Positions 1-8,771 of a DNA stretch of 64,000 nucleotides are shown one piece after another (the stretch's first letter is position 1; each line of letters opens with the position of its first letter). A model generated the notes under the pieces. The model made no database searches, was not told where the DNA came from, and saw nothing but the letters and a program-made list of their open reading frames with translations. Source of the DNA: Flavihumibacter profundi (GTDB lineage: Bacteria; Bacteroidota; Bacteroidia; Chitinophagales; Chitinophagaceae); contig NZ_JAIQXE010000002.1 in NCBI RefSeq assembly GCF_020076305.1, forward strand, positions 1,054,001-1,118,000, given 5' to 3'. A program made the translations under genes and the position numbers.

Positions 1-1
1 T

Positions 2-469
2 TTCAAAAAGTACAATCCTGAATATCCTTTTGATTACAAGTTTGTGGATGAAGAATATGCCCGGAAATTTGAGAACGAGCAAAGGCAGGGCACACTGGCT
101 GCTTTGTTTGCAGCACTCACGATATTTATTTCCTGCCTGGGTTTATTTGGGCTCGCCACTTATATGGCAGAAAACAGGATCAAGGAAATTGGAGTGCGTA
201 AAGTATTAGGTGCATCCGTTACAGGAATCACTGCCTTGTTGTCCAAGGATTTTGTGAAGCTTGTTGTTATTTCATTTTTACTTGCAGCACCCCTGGCCTG
301 GTGGGGTATGCATAATTGGTTACAGGATTATACCTACCGGGTGAGCATTCAATGGTGGGTCTTTGCGGCCGCCTGCGGCTTATCTGTAGCTATTGCTATC
401 ATAACAGTAAGCTACCAGGCAATCAGGGCAGCAATTGCCAATCCGGTAAAGAGTTTACGCACAGAATAA
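2..469 (+). CDS. FtsX/MacB-type ABC transporter permease, C-terminal part (5' end outside window)
   Basis: The reading frame is open from base 2, so the gene starts before the window; about 155 C-terminal residues are visible. They begin with the stretch FKKYNPEYPFDYKFVDEEY, typical of the end of the periplasmic MacB_PCD domain in Bacteroidota permeases. An FtsX domain follows: three hydrophobic segments and the cytoplasmic motif ENRIKEIGVRKVLGAS, which contacts the ATPase in this family. The family moves lipids, peptides or drugs using energy from a MacB/LolD-type ATPase. No ATPase is visible beside it, so its partner is probably upstream. The first internal ATG (base 44) lies inside the conserved domain and is not the true start. 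Confidence 0.9.
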   Translation, partial: FKKYNPEYPFDYKFVDEEYARKFENEQRQGTLAALFAALTIFISCLGLFGLATYMAENRIKEIGVRKVLGASVTGITALLSKDFVKLVVISFLLAAPLAWWGMHNWLQDYTYRVSIQWWVFAAACGLSVAIAIITVSYQAIRAAIANPVKSLRTE

Positions 470-535
470 AAGCTCCATACATGGATATCCGGTAATGCTG
501 CATCTTCCCGCATACTGGTAAGCCTTCCATAACGT

Positions 536-1150
536 TTAATTAATAAAAAACGAGACAATGCCTGTTGCAATTAATACGAGTCCTGTTATAATGCCGGTAT
601 TGTGCGCCCATTTATGCCAGTTGAGATGTAGCATCCTTTTATAAACAATCCGCACCCATAAAAGCATTCCTGCAATACTGATTACCGAATACATTAGTGC
701 TATGCCCGACATTACATGCCAACCCTTGCTTCCTGCTAAAAGGAAATATGCTTCGATTTCCATGCAAGGGGAAAGGAACATGGCTGTTACCAATGCCATT
801 ATAATGGCAGTTTTTCCCTTTTTCCTGACCTGGTCCTGCTGCAAATGAAAATGATGATGGATATAGTGCTGCCTCAAAAAATAGAGTCCCATTAAAACCA
901 GGATAGAAGGTCCTATGATTCGTGAAAAGTCCTCTATTTGCGCAGTCAGTTTACTGCCGATCATTCCAAGCAACAAGCCAATAATTAGGGTACTAACAAC
1001 ATGTGAGGTACCTGCAATAAAAGTAATGCGGCTTGTTTTGGCAAGGTTCCACCCTTCTTCTTTACCAATGGCTACAATAGGCAACCAGTGATTGGGAATC
1101 ACCGCATGTAATAAACTGATTAATAAACTTCCGATAATTATTGAATACAT
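536..1150 (-). CDS. Multi-pass membrane protein, possible metal-ion transporter (NicO/UreH-like)
   Basis: A 204-residue protein with about six predicted membrane segments. A conserved-looking start (LLHAVIPNHWLPI) and a histidine cluster (HYIHHHFHLQ, about residues 95-104) lie in the loop between the two halves. The acidic in-membrane motif SPCMEIEAY follows. Two half-proteins of three helices with histidines between them resemble the nickel/cobalt NicO and UreH/HupE-like membrane families, but I cannot place it firmly. It is transcribed away from the efflux operon at 1500, so the two share an intergenic region of about 350 bp. The role in metal handling is inference; the membrane topology is clear from the sequence. 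Confidence 0.7.
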   Translation of the reverse strand: MYSIIIGSLLISLLHAVIPNHWLPIVAIGKEEGWNLAKTSRITFIAGTSHVVSTLIIGLLLGMIGSKLTAQIEDFSRIIGPSILVLMGLYFLRQHYIHHHFHLQQDQVRKKGKTAIIMALVTAMFLSPCMEIEAYFLLAGSKGWHVMSGIALMYSVISIAGMLLWVRIVYKRMLHLNWHKWAHNTGIITGLVLIATGIVSFFIN

Positions 1151-1250
1151 ACTGATTCAAAGATCAACTCTTTTTATTTCTCTTTATTTTTTGCTTTTTC
1201 ATCAATTACTGGAAAATTATAATCCTGTCCGCTTCCATAACAGATGAGAG

Positions 1251-1355
1251 ATGGGTGACCATGCTGCTTCTGAATTTAAGACCTGGTACAGTAAGATGCA
1301 GGAAACATCCGGTGTGGATTTTCGGTCTGTTAAAGAAGCCGAGTTACCTGCCTAG
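1251..1355 (+). other. 34-codon open frame, possible small gene or gene remnant
   Basis: An ATG at 1251 opens a 34-codon frame ending in TAG at 1353-1355. The peptide reads like ordinary soluble coding sequence (charged and aromatic residues; motif WYSKMQETSG), unlike the AT-rich spacer around it. The upstream frame is closed by a TGA at 1245. It is too short to identify. It could be a tiny protein, the tail of a decayed gene, or chance. Confidence 0.2.
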
Positions 1356-1374
1356 TCAACATAACGCAAACTTC

Positions 1375-1409
1375 TTTCCGAAATCAAACAGTTTGTCCGA
1401 AACCGGACA
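1375..1409 (+). promoter_or_regulatory. Tandem upstream activator sites for the sigma-54 regulator
   Basis: Bases 1394-1409 are a perfect inverted repeat, TGTCCG-AAAC-CGGACA. A degenerate copy (12 of 16 positions the same) sits 19 bp upstream at 1375-1390. Paired dyads roughly two helical turns apart, centred about 85-105 bp before the expected start of transcription, are the usual layout for NtrC-family activators. The operon downstream encodes such an activator at 7398-8771 with a Fis-type HTH, making it the natural ligand. The repeats are seen directly; the identity of the binding protein is inference. Confidence 0.65.
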
Positions 1410-1459
1410 GGTCATTTGATTTTTTATTTTTCAAATAATTGATTTACAGGTATTTGACT

Positions 1460-1476
1460 TTGGCATCCGTCTTGGA
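1460..1476 (+). promoter_or_regulatory. Sigma-54 (-24/-12) promoter of the efflux operon
   Basis: The string TTGGCATCCGTCTTGGA matches the sigma-54 consensus YTGGCACGRNNNTTGCW. The -24 element is intact (TTGGCA), the spacing is exact, and the -12 element is TTGGA in place of TTGCW. It would start transcription near base 1487, about 13 bp before the ATG at 1500. The activator dyads at 1375-1409 lie at the right distance upstream. The -12 element deviates at the C, which may lower basal strength. Confidence 0.65.
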
Positions 1477-1499
1477 AGTCTATAGATACAAATTTATCT

Positions 1500-2747
1500 A
1501 TGGACAAGATTATTGAAGCAGAAGTCCTCCAACAAAAGAGAAAAAAAACAATCATCACTATTGTTGTCATGATAGTGATACTTATAGCTGCAGCCTGGAT
1601 GCTTCGTTCAAAATTAACATCATCAGTGTCGAGGTCGGTTATCACCACTGCCGTTGTAGAAAAGGGCACAATAGAGAATACGATTTCCGCCTCCGGGGAA
1701 GTATTGCCAGAGTTTGAAGAAACCATAACCAGTCCGATCAGTGCATCTGTACAGGAAGTGCTACTCGATGCCGGTAGTGCGGTGAAACCCGGACAATCAA
1801 TCCTTACTCTCGATAAAACTGCCGCCCAGACAGAATTTGAAAAATTGAAATTTCAGCTCGAATCCAAGCGCAACGATATCAGGAAACTGCGACTGCAGCT
1901 TGATAAAGGTTTCTATGATATCAAGTCTAGCAATGACATCAAACAATTGCGTATCAACAGTTTTGAAGCTGATGTTGAAAATGCAAAACGACTCTTTAAA
2001 GCGGGTGGCGGTACCCGTGAGGATATTGAAAAAGCAGAACAAAACCTGAAAGTAGCCCGACTGGAAAAACTGCAACTTGAAAATGAGATCAGCAGCAAAC
2101 AGCAGACCATGCAGGTTGAAATGCGCGAAGCGGAGATTGCTGCCGCTATTCAGGAAAATGACCTGAAAGGGCTGGAACGCAAGCTGCAGCGTGCCAGTAT
2201 AGTTGCCAGTCGTAATGGTGTAGTTACCTGGGTAAATAAAAATATCGGCGCTGCCATCCGCGAAGGAGATGCACTGGCTAAAATTGCCGATCTCAGCAGT
2301 TTTAAGGTACAGGGCAGTATCTCTGATACCTATCTTGATCAAATGCATCCCGGACTTAAAGCCCTCATCCGCATTAATGAAGAAAAACTCCGGGGAACAA
2401 TCGTCAATATTCAACCTTCAGTTCAAAATAGTGTAGTGTTTTTCGACATACAACTAGATGATGTCAACAATAAAATGTTGCGACCCAATATGAAGGTAGA
2501 GGTCTTCCTGGTAACAGCCTCAACCAAGAACGTGCTTCGTGTGGCCAATGGTCCTGCTTTCAAAGGGGCTGCCGACCAGGATATCTTTATAATGAAAGGA
2601 AACAAAGCAGAAAGAAGAAGTGTACATCTGGGTATGAGCAATTTTGATTTTGTTGAAATCAAAGACAAGGTGAAGCCCGGCGATGTTATCGTAACCTCCG
2701 ACATGAGTGCCTTTAAAAATGCCCAAACAATTACTATTACAGACTAA
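1500..2747 (+). CDS. HlyD/MacA-family periplasmic adaptor of a tripartite efflux system
   Basis: A 415-residue membrane-fusion protein linking an inner-membrane ABC transporter to an outer-membrane channel. An N-terminal anchor helix (about residues 18-37, IITIVVMIVILIAAAWML) is followed by a split barrel-sandwich (lipoyl-like) domain. A long coiled-coil hairpin runs over about residues 105-220, rich in E/K/Q heptads. A beta-barrel domain with the motif IREGDALAKIADLSSFKV and a membrane-proximal domain complete it. It is the first gene of the operon, 6 bp ahead of the TolC-like gene. Transcription is probably from the -24/-12 promoter at 1460. The substrate cannot be told from sequence; MacA-type adaptors handle macrolides, peptides, heme precursors or lipids. 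Confidence 0.92.
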   Translation: MDKIIEAEVLQQKRKKTIITIVVMIVILIAAAWMLRSKLTSSVSRSVITTAVVEKGTIENTISASGEVLPEFEETITSPISASVQEVLLDAGSAVKPGQSILTLDKTAAQTEFEKLKFQLESKRNDIRKLRLQLDKGFYDIKSSNDIKQLRINSFEADVENAKRLFKAGGGTREDIEKAEQNLKVARLEKLQLENEISSKQQTMQVEMREAEIAAAIQENDLKGLERKLQRASIVASRNGVVTWVNKNIGAAIREGDALAKIADLSSFKVQGSISDTYLDQMHPGLKALIRINEEKLRGTIVNIQPSVQNSVVFFDIQLDDVNNKMLRPNMKVEVFLVTASTKNVLRVANGPAFKGAADQDIFIMKGNKAERRSVHLGMSNFDFVEIKDKVKPGDVIVTSDMSAFKNAQTITITD

Positions 2748-2753
2748 CAAGTT

Positions 2754-4214
2754 ATGACAACGCGATTATTCTATATTATTCTCCTTCTCTTTGCAGGTAC
2801 GATGGCTTTCGCGCAAAGTCAGGATACCATTTTGCTCAACCTTCAGGATGTCATCGCTATGGCCAGGGAAAAATCTATTGCTTCTAAACAGGCCAGCACT
2901 ACAAAAAAAACAAAGTATTGGGAGTACCAGACCTTCCGGTCCAATTATAAACCACAATTATTATTGAGTGGAATAATGCCTGGCTACAACAAAACTTTTA
3001 CGGAAGTGCAGCAACCTGATGGTACTATCTTGTTTCAATCCATCCACAACAATAACTCATCACTCGACCTTTCTTTTAGCCAAAGTATTTCAGGGACAGG
3101 GGGAACCGTTTTTGGTACCACACAATTACAACGTTTCGAGGATTATGACAGGAATAATAAACTGTATAATGGGGTTCCTTTCGGAATTGGCTACAAACAG
3201 CCGCTTTGGCAATTCAATGCGCTGAAATGGGATAAAAAAATTGAGCCCTTGAAATACCGCGAAAGTAACCAGGCATATATTGAATCAATGGAGCGGATCG
3301 CCATTATCGCCTGCGGCTATTTTTTTGACCTGCTTGTGGCCCAGGTGAACTTGCAGGTCGCTGAAACCAACTTGGCCAATACACAGAAAATACAAGTGAT
3401 CACCAATGAAAAACTGACTCTGGGGAAAATTTCTAAAAATGAGATTCTGCAATTACAGCTTGAAGAACTTAAATCGCAGAAAGCTGTAGGTATTGCGCGA
3501 CGTGATATGGAAATAGCCCGCCTTAACCTCCGCTCCTATACTGGCTTGAAAAGTGCCGTCCAGATTGCGTTGTCGATGCCAAATGCAACTATCAACATGA
3601 AAGCGCAGGCTGACAGGGTCCTGTCTGAAGCATTTGCCAACCGTAGTGATGCAATAGCGTTTGTGCGCCGGATGGCGGAAGCGAGAAGGGACGTTTCAAA
3701 GGCAAAAGGAGACAACGGACTCAATGCTGCATTAACAGCACAGTTGGGTTTTTCGAAGAGTGCACCTACAATTCCCAAGGTGTACCAGTCGCCACAAGAC
3801 CAACAGGAGGTTAGGCTAACTTTTACTATTCCCATCCTCGATTGGGGAAGGTCTAAGTCACGCACCAAAACCGCAGAGGCCAACCTGGAGTTCACTTCAT
3901 ATTCAGTGGAGCAGGATAAGCAAGTCTTCATCCAGGAAATATTTACACAGGTGACCTTATTTGATATGATGCAGGAGCAATTGGTTTTTACAGCAAGGGC
4001 GGATAGTATCGCCAGTGAAAAATACCAGATTGCCAGTGAAAGGTATGTGTTGGGTAATCTCAGTATTACCGACCTCAGCATTGCCTTCCAGGAAAAAGAT
4101 CAGGCAAAGCGGGATTATATTGCAGCGCTGAGGGATTTCTGGGGCGCCTATTATCAGCTGCGATACCTTTCTCTATATGATTTTGAGAAAGGCGAAAAAA
4201 TATATTATAAATAA
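2754..4214 (+). CDS. TolC-like outer-membrane efflux channel
   Basis: A 486-residue outer-membrane factor with a signal peptide cut near residue 20 (FAGTMAFAQS). Two repeated halves rich in long alpha-helices and short beta-strands follow, the TolC pattern. The helical stretches (about residues 185-265 and 375-450) would form the periplasmic tunnel, and the beta-strands the outer-membrane barrel. It should dock with the adaptor encoded just upstream (6-bp gap) and release substrate outside the cell. It precedes the ABC ATPase gene by 16 bp, so all parts of the pump are cotranscribed. Channel identity is firm; substrate is unknown. Confidence 0.92.
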   Translation: MTTRLFYIILLLFAGTMAFAQSQDTILLNLQDVIAMAREKSIASKQASTTKKTKYWEYQTFRSNYKPQLLLSGIMPGYNKTFTEVQQPDGTILFQSIHNNNSSLDLSFSQSISGTGGTVFGTTQLQRFEDYDRNNKLYNGVPFGIGYKQPLWQFNALKWDKKIEPLKYRESNQAYIESMERIAIIACGYFFDLLVAQVNLQVAETNLANTQKIQVITNEKLTLGKISKNEILQLQLEELKSQKAVGIARRDMEIARLNLRSYTGLKSAVQIALSMPNATINMKAQADRVLSEAFANRSDAIAFVRRMAEARRDVSKAKGDNGLNAALTAQLGFSKSAPTIPKVYQSPQDQQEVRLTFTIPILDWGRSKSRTKTAEANLEFTSYSVEQDKQVFIQEIFTQVTLFDMMQEQLVFTARADSIASEKYQIASERYVLGNLSITDLSIAFQEKDQAKRDYIAALRDFWGAYYQLRYLSLYDFEKGEKIYYK

Positions 4215-4230
4215 AAATAACCATTAAGAT

Positions 4231-4896
4231 ATGATCAGTTTAAGAAACATCGAAAAAGTATACCGGACAGATACAGTGGAAACCCTTGCGCTGAGCCGCA
4301 TCAGCCTGGATATTGCACAAGGTGAATTCCTGTCGATCATGGGGCCATCGGGCTGCGGAAAAAGCACCTTGCTAAATATCATGGGACTGCTCGACGCACC
4401 AACAAAAGGCGACCTGCAGATCAATAAACAGCGGACAACTGATCTTTCAGATAAGGCACTTGCACAGTTCAGGAATAAAATACTGGGCTTTATTTTCCAG
4501 AGTTATCACCTGATTAATGACCTGAAAGTGCTTGATAATGTGGAGTTGCCGCTCTTGTATCGGAACTGCAATGCAAAGGAAAGAAAAGAATTGGCTACTG
4601 AAGCACTTGGGAAAGTAGGGTTGAGTAACAGGATCAAACATTTTCCCAATCAATTATCAGGCGGGCAAAAACAACGTGTGGCCATCGCCCGCGCCATTGT
4701 TGGCCGACCGGAAATCATTTTAGCAGATGAACCTACCGGTAACCTGGATAGTGCCATGGGTAATGAGATCATGGATATCCTGCTGGATCTGAATAAGCGC
4801 GAAGGGACAACGATCGTAATGGTCACCCATGATGAAAACATGGCAAGGAAAACCCATCGCCTGGTGCGGTTATTTGATGGTTCACAGGTTCAGTAA
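4231..4896 (+). CDS. ABC transporter ATP-binding protein, MacB/LolD type
   Basis: A 221-residue ATPase of the family that energises MacB/FtsX permeases. All motifs are intact: Walker A GPSGCGKST (about residues 37-45), a Q-loop (FIFQSYHL), the signature LSGGQKQR, Walker B IILADEPTGNLDS and the switch histidine (MVTHDENMA). MacB in Proteobacteria is a fusion of ATPase and permease; here they are separate genes, as is usual in Bacteroidota. The two FtsX permease genes directly downstream are probably its membrane partners and may form a heterodimer. Confidence 0.95.
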   Translation: MISLRNIEKVYRTDTVETLALSRISLDIAQGEFLSIMGPSGCGKSTLLNIMGLLDAPTKGDLQINKQRTTDLSDKALAQFRNKILGFIFQSYHLINDLKVLDNVELPLLYRNCNAKERKELATEALGKVGLSNRIKHFPNQLSGGQKQRVAIARAIVGRPEIILADEPTGNLDSAMGNEIMDILLDLNKREGTTIVMVTHDENMARKTHRLVRLFDGSQVQ

Positions 4897-4921
4897 TTGT
4901 TCATTTATAAATCTGGCAAAT

Positions 4922-6145
4922 ATGTTGCTCAATTATTTTAAGATCGCCCTGGCTGTATTGAAAAGAAGGAAATTCTTCACTTTTATAAGTTTGTTTGGCA
5001 TCAGTTTTACACTGACCATTCTACTGGTGATGACAGCCTTCATTACTAAGGTTATTGGCGACGATTACCCCGATAAAAAGAGAGACCGGTCCCTTTATAT
5101 TAATAGAATCGAAGAAAGGGGAAAGGAATCCATGCAAAGCGGGTCGTTGTCCTTTTATTTCCTGGACCATTATGTAAGGAGCCTGAAAACGCCATTGAAG
5201 CTGGCTATTTCATCGGGTTTTAATGGAACCAATACTTATGTAAACAACAAAAAGATCGCCCTCAATTATAAATATACCAATGCAGAATACTGGGAGGTAC
5301 TTGACCATGAATTTCTGGAAGGGAAGCCATTTACGGCACAGCAGATCGCCAATGGTGAATTGGTGACAGTGATTTCAGAAGACATTAAAAAAAACTATTT
5401 CGGGAATGTTAGTTCTGTTGTGGGTAAATATATTGAAGCTGATAATGTGCAGTACCGTGTCTGTGGTGTGGTAAGAAATGTGCCTATTACCTTGTACATG
5501 TTGTACAGTGATATTTACCTGCCTTATACGGTTTCCAAAACTGATTATAAGGGTACAGGGTACCAGGGTGGTTATACCGGTATTTTATTAGCTAAATCCA
5601 AAGCGGATATTCCAACTATACAGAAGGAATATGATGCCATGGTTGCAAGGTTGCCAATACAGAGTAAGAATTTCACTAAGATATACTGCCATGCGGATAC
5701 CTTTATCCGTGGTTATGTAAGAACAGGCAATGAAGAGAGTTCCGGCGTTACCATTGCGTTGTTAACCCTTGGGATTTTTGTGTTGATCACCATTTCTTTA
5801 CCAACAATCAACCTGGTGAACATCAATATCACCAGGATTATGGAACGATCTTCTGAAATTGGTGTCAGGAAAGCATTCGGCGCATCCTCTTCAACGCTGG
5901 TTTACCAATTTATTGTAGAGAACCTTATCCTTACCGTAATAGGTGGACTAATCGGGTTAGTCCTGACTGCCATCATCATCTTTTTCATCAACAGGGCAGA
6001 CCTGATTGCCTACCTTGAATTATCCATTAATTATAAGGTGTTAGGCATTGGGCTACTTACCTGCCTGGTGTTTGGTTTATTGTCAGGCGTTTTCCCCGCC
6101 TGGCGTATGTCAAGATTGAAGGTAGTCGAAGCCCTAAAAGCCTAA
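4922..6145 (+). CDS. FtsX/MacB-type permease, first of a pair
   Basis: A 407-residue permease. I start it at the ATG at 4922 (MLLNYFKIALAVLKRRKFF), because an earlier in-frame ATG at 4829 would overlap the ATPase gene and add 31 residues that look like no permease N-terminus. One membrane helix (about residues 20-42) is followed by a periplasmic MacB_PCD domain of about 230 residues. Three C-terminal helices form the FtsX domain with the coupling motif RSSEIGVRKAFGAS. A 25-bp gap separates it from the ATPase gene. With the 394-residue permease downstream it probably forms a heterodimeric membrane part. Confidence 0.92.
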   Translation: MLLNYFKIALAVLKRRKFFTFISLFGISFTLTILLVMTAFITKVIGDDYPDKKRDRSLYINRIEERGKESMQSGSLSFYFLDHYVRSLKTPLKLAISSGFNGTNTYVNNKKIALNYKYTNAEYWEVLDHEFLEGKPFTAQQIANGELVTVISEDIKKNYFGNVSSVVGKYIEADNVQYRVCGVVRNVPITLYMLYSDIYLPYTVSKTDYKGTGYQGGYTGILLAKSKADIPTIQKEYDAMVARLPIQSKNFTKIYCHADTFIRGYVRTGNEESSGVTIALLTLGIFVLITISLPTINLVNINITRIMERSSEIGVRKAFGASSSTLVYQFIVENLILTVIGGLIGLVLTAIIIFFINRADLIAYLELSINYKVLGIGLLTCLVFGLLSGVFPAWRMSRLKVVEALKA

Positions 6146-6174
6146 TAAATTTAATTATCTACAAAAAAGTTACT

Positions 6175-7359
6175 ATGGTCAAGCATTTATTTACGCTGAT
6201 CTGGAATAAGAAGAAACAAAATGCCCTGCTCCTTTCTGAGATACTTGTTTCCTTTTTGGTGCTGTTTGCAGTATTTTCTATGCTGGTGTATTTCTACCAT
6301 AATTATAAAAAGCCTGCGGGTTTTAAGTGCGAGCAGGTATGGGCGGTTTCATATAACCAATCATTTGCCGAAAGCAATACCGACTCAGTGGTGCAATACT
6401 ATGATGCAGTAAAACAATTGTTGTTGTCTCTCCCTCAGGTTAGGTCAGTTAGTTTGGCAAGTAGTAATTTGCCTTATTTTCAAAGAACCATACAATATGG
6501 AATTAAACAGAATGCAATTTCTGTTAATAATGTAAACAGTTATGATATTGAAGATAGTTATGCTGCGATCTTGGGACTCCAGATCATGGAAGGACGATGG
6601 TTTGATAAATCGGATATCACATTCAAAAACAAACCGATCGTGATCAATAATTCTCTAAAGCAAAGGCTTTTTGGAAATGGGAAAGCTATTGGTGAACTAA
6701 TTGGCGACGGGCCAGATAAGGATAAGCGAAAGGTAATAGGAGTGGTGCAGGATCCGAAATTTGATGGCGATTATACTGGGGCGGGTTTGGCTAGTTTTAG
6801 TCGTATTGATACCGGCAATATCCGTTGGGTGGGTAATATGCTTATTGAAGTAGCTCCGGGTGCTGATGCTGCTTTCGAGGCAAAGCTATACAAAGTACTG
6901 GCCAATTCAATGAAGAATGGCAATGTGGAAATTGAATACCTTACTAATAAGCGAAAAAGCATTAATTATTTTGCCCTTGTCCCTATGATCATATTATCCA
7001 TCATTAGTTCATTTCTGATCGTAAATGTGGCACTGGGGCTCTTTGGTGTATTGTGGTATAATATCAATAAACGGCGGGGCGAGATCGGATTGCGCCGTGC
7101 CATTGGTGCCAGCGGGAAATCCATATCGGTTCAATTGGTCACCGAATCGATGTTGTTGGCATGCCTTGCTTTAATGATCGGAAGTTTTTTCGCTATACAA
7201 TTTCCGTTGCTCAATGTATTTGACCTGCCAGCCGGAATTTACCTCTCAGCGCTGCTATTGGCCATTATTTTTGTGTATATGTTGGTGCTGGTCTGTTCCC
7301 TTTACCCGGGCAAGCAGGCTGCAGCTATTTACCCGGCTGCTGCCTTGCATGAAGATTAG
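6175..7359 (+). CDS. FtsX/MacB-type permease, second of a pair
   Basis: A 394-residue permease with the same plan as its upstream neighbour: an N-terminal helix (about residues 18-40), a periplasmic domain, and three C-terminal helices with the coupling motif RRGEIGLRRAIGASGKS. The two are clearly divergent in sequence, which fits a heterodimer better than a recent duplication. The start ATG lies 29 bp after the previous stop. The C-terminal tail (PGKQAAAIYPAAALHED) is the usual FtsX ending. The next gene is the sigma-54 activator, 38 bp downstream. Confidence 0.92.
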   Translation: MVKHLFTLIWNKKKQNALLLSEILVSFLVLFAVFSMLVYFYHNYKKPAGFKCEQVWAVSYNQSFAESNTDSVVQYYDAVKQLLLSLPQVRSVSLASSNLPYFQRTIQYGIKQNAISVNNVNSYDIEDSYAAILGLQIMEGRWFDKSDITFKNKPIVINNSLKQRLFGNGKAIGELIGDGPDKDKRKVIGVVQDPKFDGDYTGAGLASFSRIDTGNIRWVGNMLIEVAPGADAAFEAKLYKVLANSMKNGNVEIEYLTNKRKSINYFALVPMIILSIISSFLIVNVALGLFGVLWYNINKRRGEIGLRRAIGASGKSISVQLVTESMLLACLALMIGSFFAIQFPLLNVFDLPAGIYLSALLLAIIFVYMLVLVCSLYPGKQAAAIYPAAALHED

Positions 7360-7397
7360 GCCCATTATATAAAAAAATATTAAATTGTCTATGTATT

Positions 7398-8771
7398 ATG
7401 ATATTGATTATCGACGATGATCATGCAGTTAGGACTTCCCTGATGCTCTTACTGGTGAGCGAAGGCTTCAATGTCATGGAAGCGCCCGCACCCGGACAGG
7501 CGCTGGATATTGTAGCGAAGGAGCCGGTTACCCTGATCATCCTTGATCTGAATTTTTCTGTCGAAACTTCAGGGGTAGAAGGCATGGAACTACTACAAAA
7601 GATCAGGCAGCTTAAACCAGGGGTTCCAGTGATCCTGATCACAGGTTGGGGTACTATTGAGCTGGCTGTGCAGGGAATGAAACTTGGGGCCAACGATTTT
7701 ATCAACAAGCCCTGGAATAATAGTCATTTGCTGCAGTCTATTAAGACCTTGCTTGAACTCCAGAAAACGGGGGTGGACAAACATACGCGCCAGCAACTGG
7801 ATGAATTATACCATTTTGAACATATTATCGGTGAAGACAAAAAAATGCTGGAGATACTGGAAACAGTGGGCCGGGTTGCCTCCACCGATGCGGCGGTATT
7901 GATCACGGGGGAGAGTGGCACAGGTAAGGAACTCATTGCAGAAGCTATCCACCAAAATAGCAGGCGCCAGCAGAAACCCTTTGTGAAAGTGAACCTGGGC
8001 GGTGTTTCGACTTCGCTATTTGAAAGTGAAATGTTCGGCCATGTGCGTGGTGCTTTTACGGATGCCCGCACAGACAGGGCGGGCCGTTTCGAAATGGCCA
8101 ATAAAGGCACAATATTCCTGGATGAAATTGGCGAACTGGAGATGAGCAGCCAGGTAAAACTTTTACGCGTTTTGCAGGATCGCACCTATGAAGTGCTGGG
8201 CAGCAGCCGCACCAAAACAGTAGATATGCGGGTGGTATGCGCAACGAATAAAGACCTTGAACAAATGGTCAGCGCCGGAGCTTTTCGGGAAGACCTGTTT
8301 TACCGGATCAATCTGATCAGCATCCATTTGCCGGCCTTACGGGAAAGGCCAACCGATATCCCATTATTGGTGAATGCCTTTATCCATAATATGAAAATAC
8401 TATACAATCGTCCTTACCTTGCTGTTGGCCGGGATGCCCTGAAGTGGTTGCAGCAATTGCCACTGCCCGGCAATATCAGGCAGTTGAAAAACCTTATAGA
8501 AAGATCGGTACTGGTAAGCAGGAAAGACCTGTTGGCGGTGGATGATTTCCGGTTGCAACTGGCTGCATCCACAGCTAAAAAAGGCTACCTTCAATTGCCC
8601 GAAGTGGGTACCTTAACACTTGATGAAATAGAAATGGGCATGATAAGGAAAGCGTTGGCTTTTCATAATAATAGAATTTCGAAGGCGGCAGCTTCACTCG
8701 GCATTACCCGTAGTTCACTATACCGGCGGCTGGATAAATACAGTATTCCCTACGATGAGAACCAGGACTAA
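7398..8771 (+). CDS. NtrC-family sigma-54-dependent response regulator
   Basis: A 457-residue activator with three domains. The receiver domain (residues 1-115) has an acidic pocket DDD at 6-8, phospho-acceptor Asp50 and Lys104. The AAA+ domain (about 140-370) has Walker A GESGTGKE at 171-178, Walker B GTIFLDEI at 237-244 and the sigma-54 contact loop at 218-223. A C-terminal Fis-type helix-turn-helix (about 425-450) ends the protein. The contact loop reads GAFTDA rather than GAFTGA; the essential Thr is kept. The gene overlaps the histidine kinase gene by 17 bp, so this is a two-component pair. Together with the -24/-12 promoter and dyads at 1375-1476 it probably activates its own operon. 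Confidence 0.95.
   Translation: MILIIDDDHAVRTSLMLLLVSEGFNVMEAPAPGQALDIVAKEPVTLIILDLNFSVETSGVEGMELLQKIRQLKPGVPVILITGWGTIELAVQGMKLGANDFINKPWNNSHLLQSIKTLLELQKTGVDKHTRQQLDELYHFEHIIGEDKKMLEILETVGRVASTDAAVLITGESGTGKELIAEAIHQNSRRQQKPFVKVNLGGVSTSLFESEMFGHVRGAFTDARTDRAGRFEMANKGTIFLDEIGELEMSSQVKLLRVLQDRTYEVLGSSRTKTVDMRVVCATNKDLEQMVSAGAFREDLFYRINLISIHLPALRERPTDIPLLVNAFIHNMKILYNRPYLAVGRDALKWLQQLPLPGNIRQLKNLIERSVLVSRKDLLAVDDFRLQLAASTAKKGYLQLPEVGTLTLDEIEMGMIRKALAFHNNRISKAAASLGITRSSLYRRLDKYSIPYDENQD

Noticed and set aside
1226-1231. Extra TGTCCG half-site in the promoter region
   Set aside because: No matching half on the other side; likely chance.
4829-4921. Upstream extension of the first FtsX permease
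   Set aside because: It overlaps the ATPase gene and encodes residues unlike any permease N-terminus; the ATG at 4922 fits.
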